Positions 4,625 to 5,134 of a stretch of 5,134 bases of DNA are shown here, piece by piece; within the stretch, counting starts at the first letter, position 1; each line of letters opens with the position of its first letter. The notes below the pieces were generated by a model. It did not search any database. It was not told where the DNA came from and saw only the letters and a program-made list of their open reading frames with translations. Origin of the DNA: Ktedonobacterales bacterium (GTDB lineage: Bacteria; Chloroflexota; Ktedonobacteria; Ktedonobacterales; JADMIN01). A program made the translations under genes and the position numbers. The stretch spans positions 1-5,134 of the forward strand of contig JANWHL010000302.1 in assembly GCA_025450405.1 (NCBI GenBank), read 5' to 3'.

Positions 4625-5070
4625 AGGTAGGCCCGCGAATGCCCTCCACGCCTGGATCGCGTCGCTCGCCAGTCGGCTCGGTCCACCCGAGACTCGCCGC
4701 CCGCCTGGCCGCTCCCGCGACGCACGATCGCGCGGACGGCATGTGGAGGGGGTATATGTAGGTTCGCGGCCGCCGCTTCGCGGAGACCACGCGCCCGGTT
4801 CAGGTATTCCCCGCGCGCGGTCAGCCACTTCCGCATCCGGTCTCCTGATGGCAATCGCAGGATTCGTGCGCGGGGGAGCGATGGCGCCACCCCGAGCACG
4901 CCTCATGCCCATCGTCGGCGCTCAATCCCGCATCCAGCCACGCAAGCCACTCGGTCAGTGTCCATCCGCCCCGCCGTCTGGGACGCTCCCCGCCCAGACC
5001 ACTCGCCCGTCCGCTTAGCGGTGCCAACCGCGCGCTGCGCATACCGCGCGTCGGTCCTCGCATATCTCGT

Positions 5071-5116
5071 CCTTGCAATAGAGAGTACGCACACTCTACA
5101 GCGATGTTACGCAAGG
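5071..5116. repeat. Nested inverted repeats near the right edge
   Basis: CCTTGC (5071-5076) and GCAAGG (5111-5116) form an outer 6-bp dyad. Inside it, AGAGT (5082-5086) and ACTCT (5093-5097) form an inner 5-bp dyad with a 6-nt loop. The region is less GC-rich than its surroundings, as often seen near promoters or operators. Any gene it serves lies outside the window. Confidence 0.3.
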
Positions 5117-5134
5117 CAACCAAAAGCCGCCCAA

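Larger units (their letters stand above)
4380..5134. other. 755-bp region without a convincing gene, upstream of the sigma factor
   Basis: Reading frames across this stretch give Arg/Pro/Ser-rich translations with no recognisable domain, as expected from non-coding GC-rich DNA. It contains the sigma leader and candidate promoter (about 4380-4561), a hairpin at 4593-4624, and a nested dyad at 5071-5116 in a less GC-rich stretch. Between about 4625 and 5060 I see no gene, RNA gene, promoter or significant repeat. A minus-strand frame open to the right edge (ending 4821) is too weak to call. Confidence 0.55.

Noticed and set aside
4407..5018. 203-codon plus-strand open frame
   Set aside because: The translation is Arg/Pro/Ser-rich with no domain. 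It starts inside the sigma leader hairpin, has no Shine-Dalgarno sequence and runs through the promoter region.
4821..5134. Minus-strand frame open to the right edge, with AAGGA six bases before an internal ATG at 5063
   Set aside because: It could be the end of a gene entering from the right or an 80-residue small protein, but the composition looks non-coding, the stretch near the edge has a nested dyad, and no domain is visible. Sequence beyond the edge would decide.

Overview
This is a GC-rich bacterial window (about two thirds G+C by eye). It holds two complete genes, both on the minus strand, the first bases of a probable third minus-strand gene at the left edge, and a lot of non-coding sequence. 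The predicted sigma factor resembles housekeeping RpoD/SigA. The other gene encodes a large zinc-ribbon membrane protein with Pro/Tyr-rich tails. High GC, the zinc-ribbon plus low-complexity membrane architecture, and good TTGACA/TATAAT-type promoter sequence would fit a Chloroflexota-like bacterium (Ktedonobacteria or relatives). That placement is a weak inference, because no rRNA or lineage marker is present.

Layout from right to left, in the direction of transcription. Positions 4380-5134 hold no convincing gene. This stretch contains the sigma-gene leader, a candidate promoter with a 16-bp palindrome just upstream, and several hairpins. Positions 4379-3279 encode the 366-aa sigma-70 family factor, which has a strong Shine-Dalgarno sequence and a hairpin abutting it. 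A perfect 14-bp-arm hairpin at 3187-3217 probably terminates its transcript. Positions 2815-3278 are intergenic. They contain four perfect 12-bp tandem repeats enclosed by an 11-bp inverted repeat, then a near-consensus promoter (TTGACA, 16 bp, TAGAAT). Positions 2814-133 encode the 893-aa membrane protein (GTG start), ended by a very stable hairpin at 74-129. At 20-3, an AGGAGG sequence followed by ATG marks a probable next gene leaving the window.

The two complete genes appear to be separate transcription units: each has its own terminator-like hairpin and its own promoter or promoter candidate. The sigma factor could in principle transcribe the promoter of its neighbour, but the sequence does not show this.

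Two features merit most attention. The membrane protein contains an ungapped internal duplication (17 of 49 residues identical) that suggests a two-repeat fold with a third partial copy. The 12-bp array with its flanking inverted repeat lies just upstream of that protein's promoter. No CRISPR array, insertion sequence, tRNA or rRNA was found.
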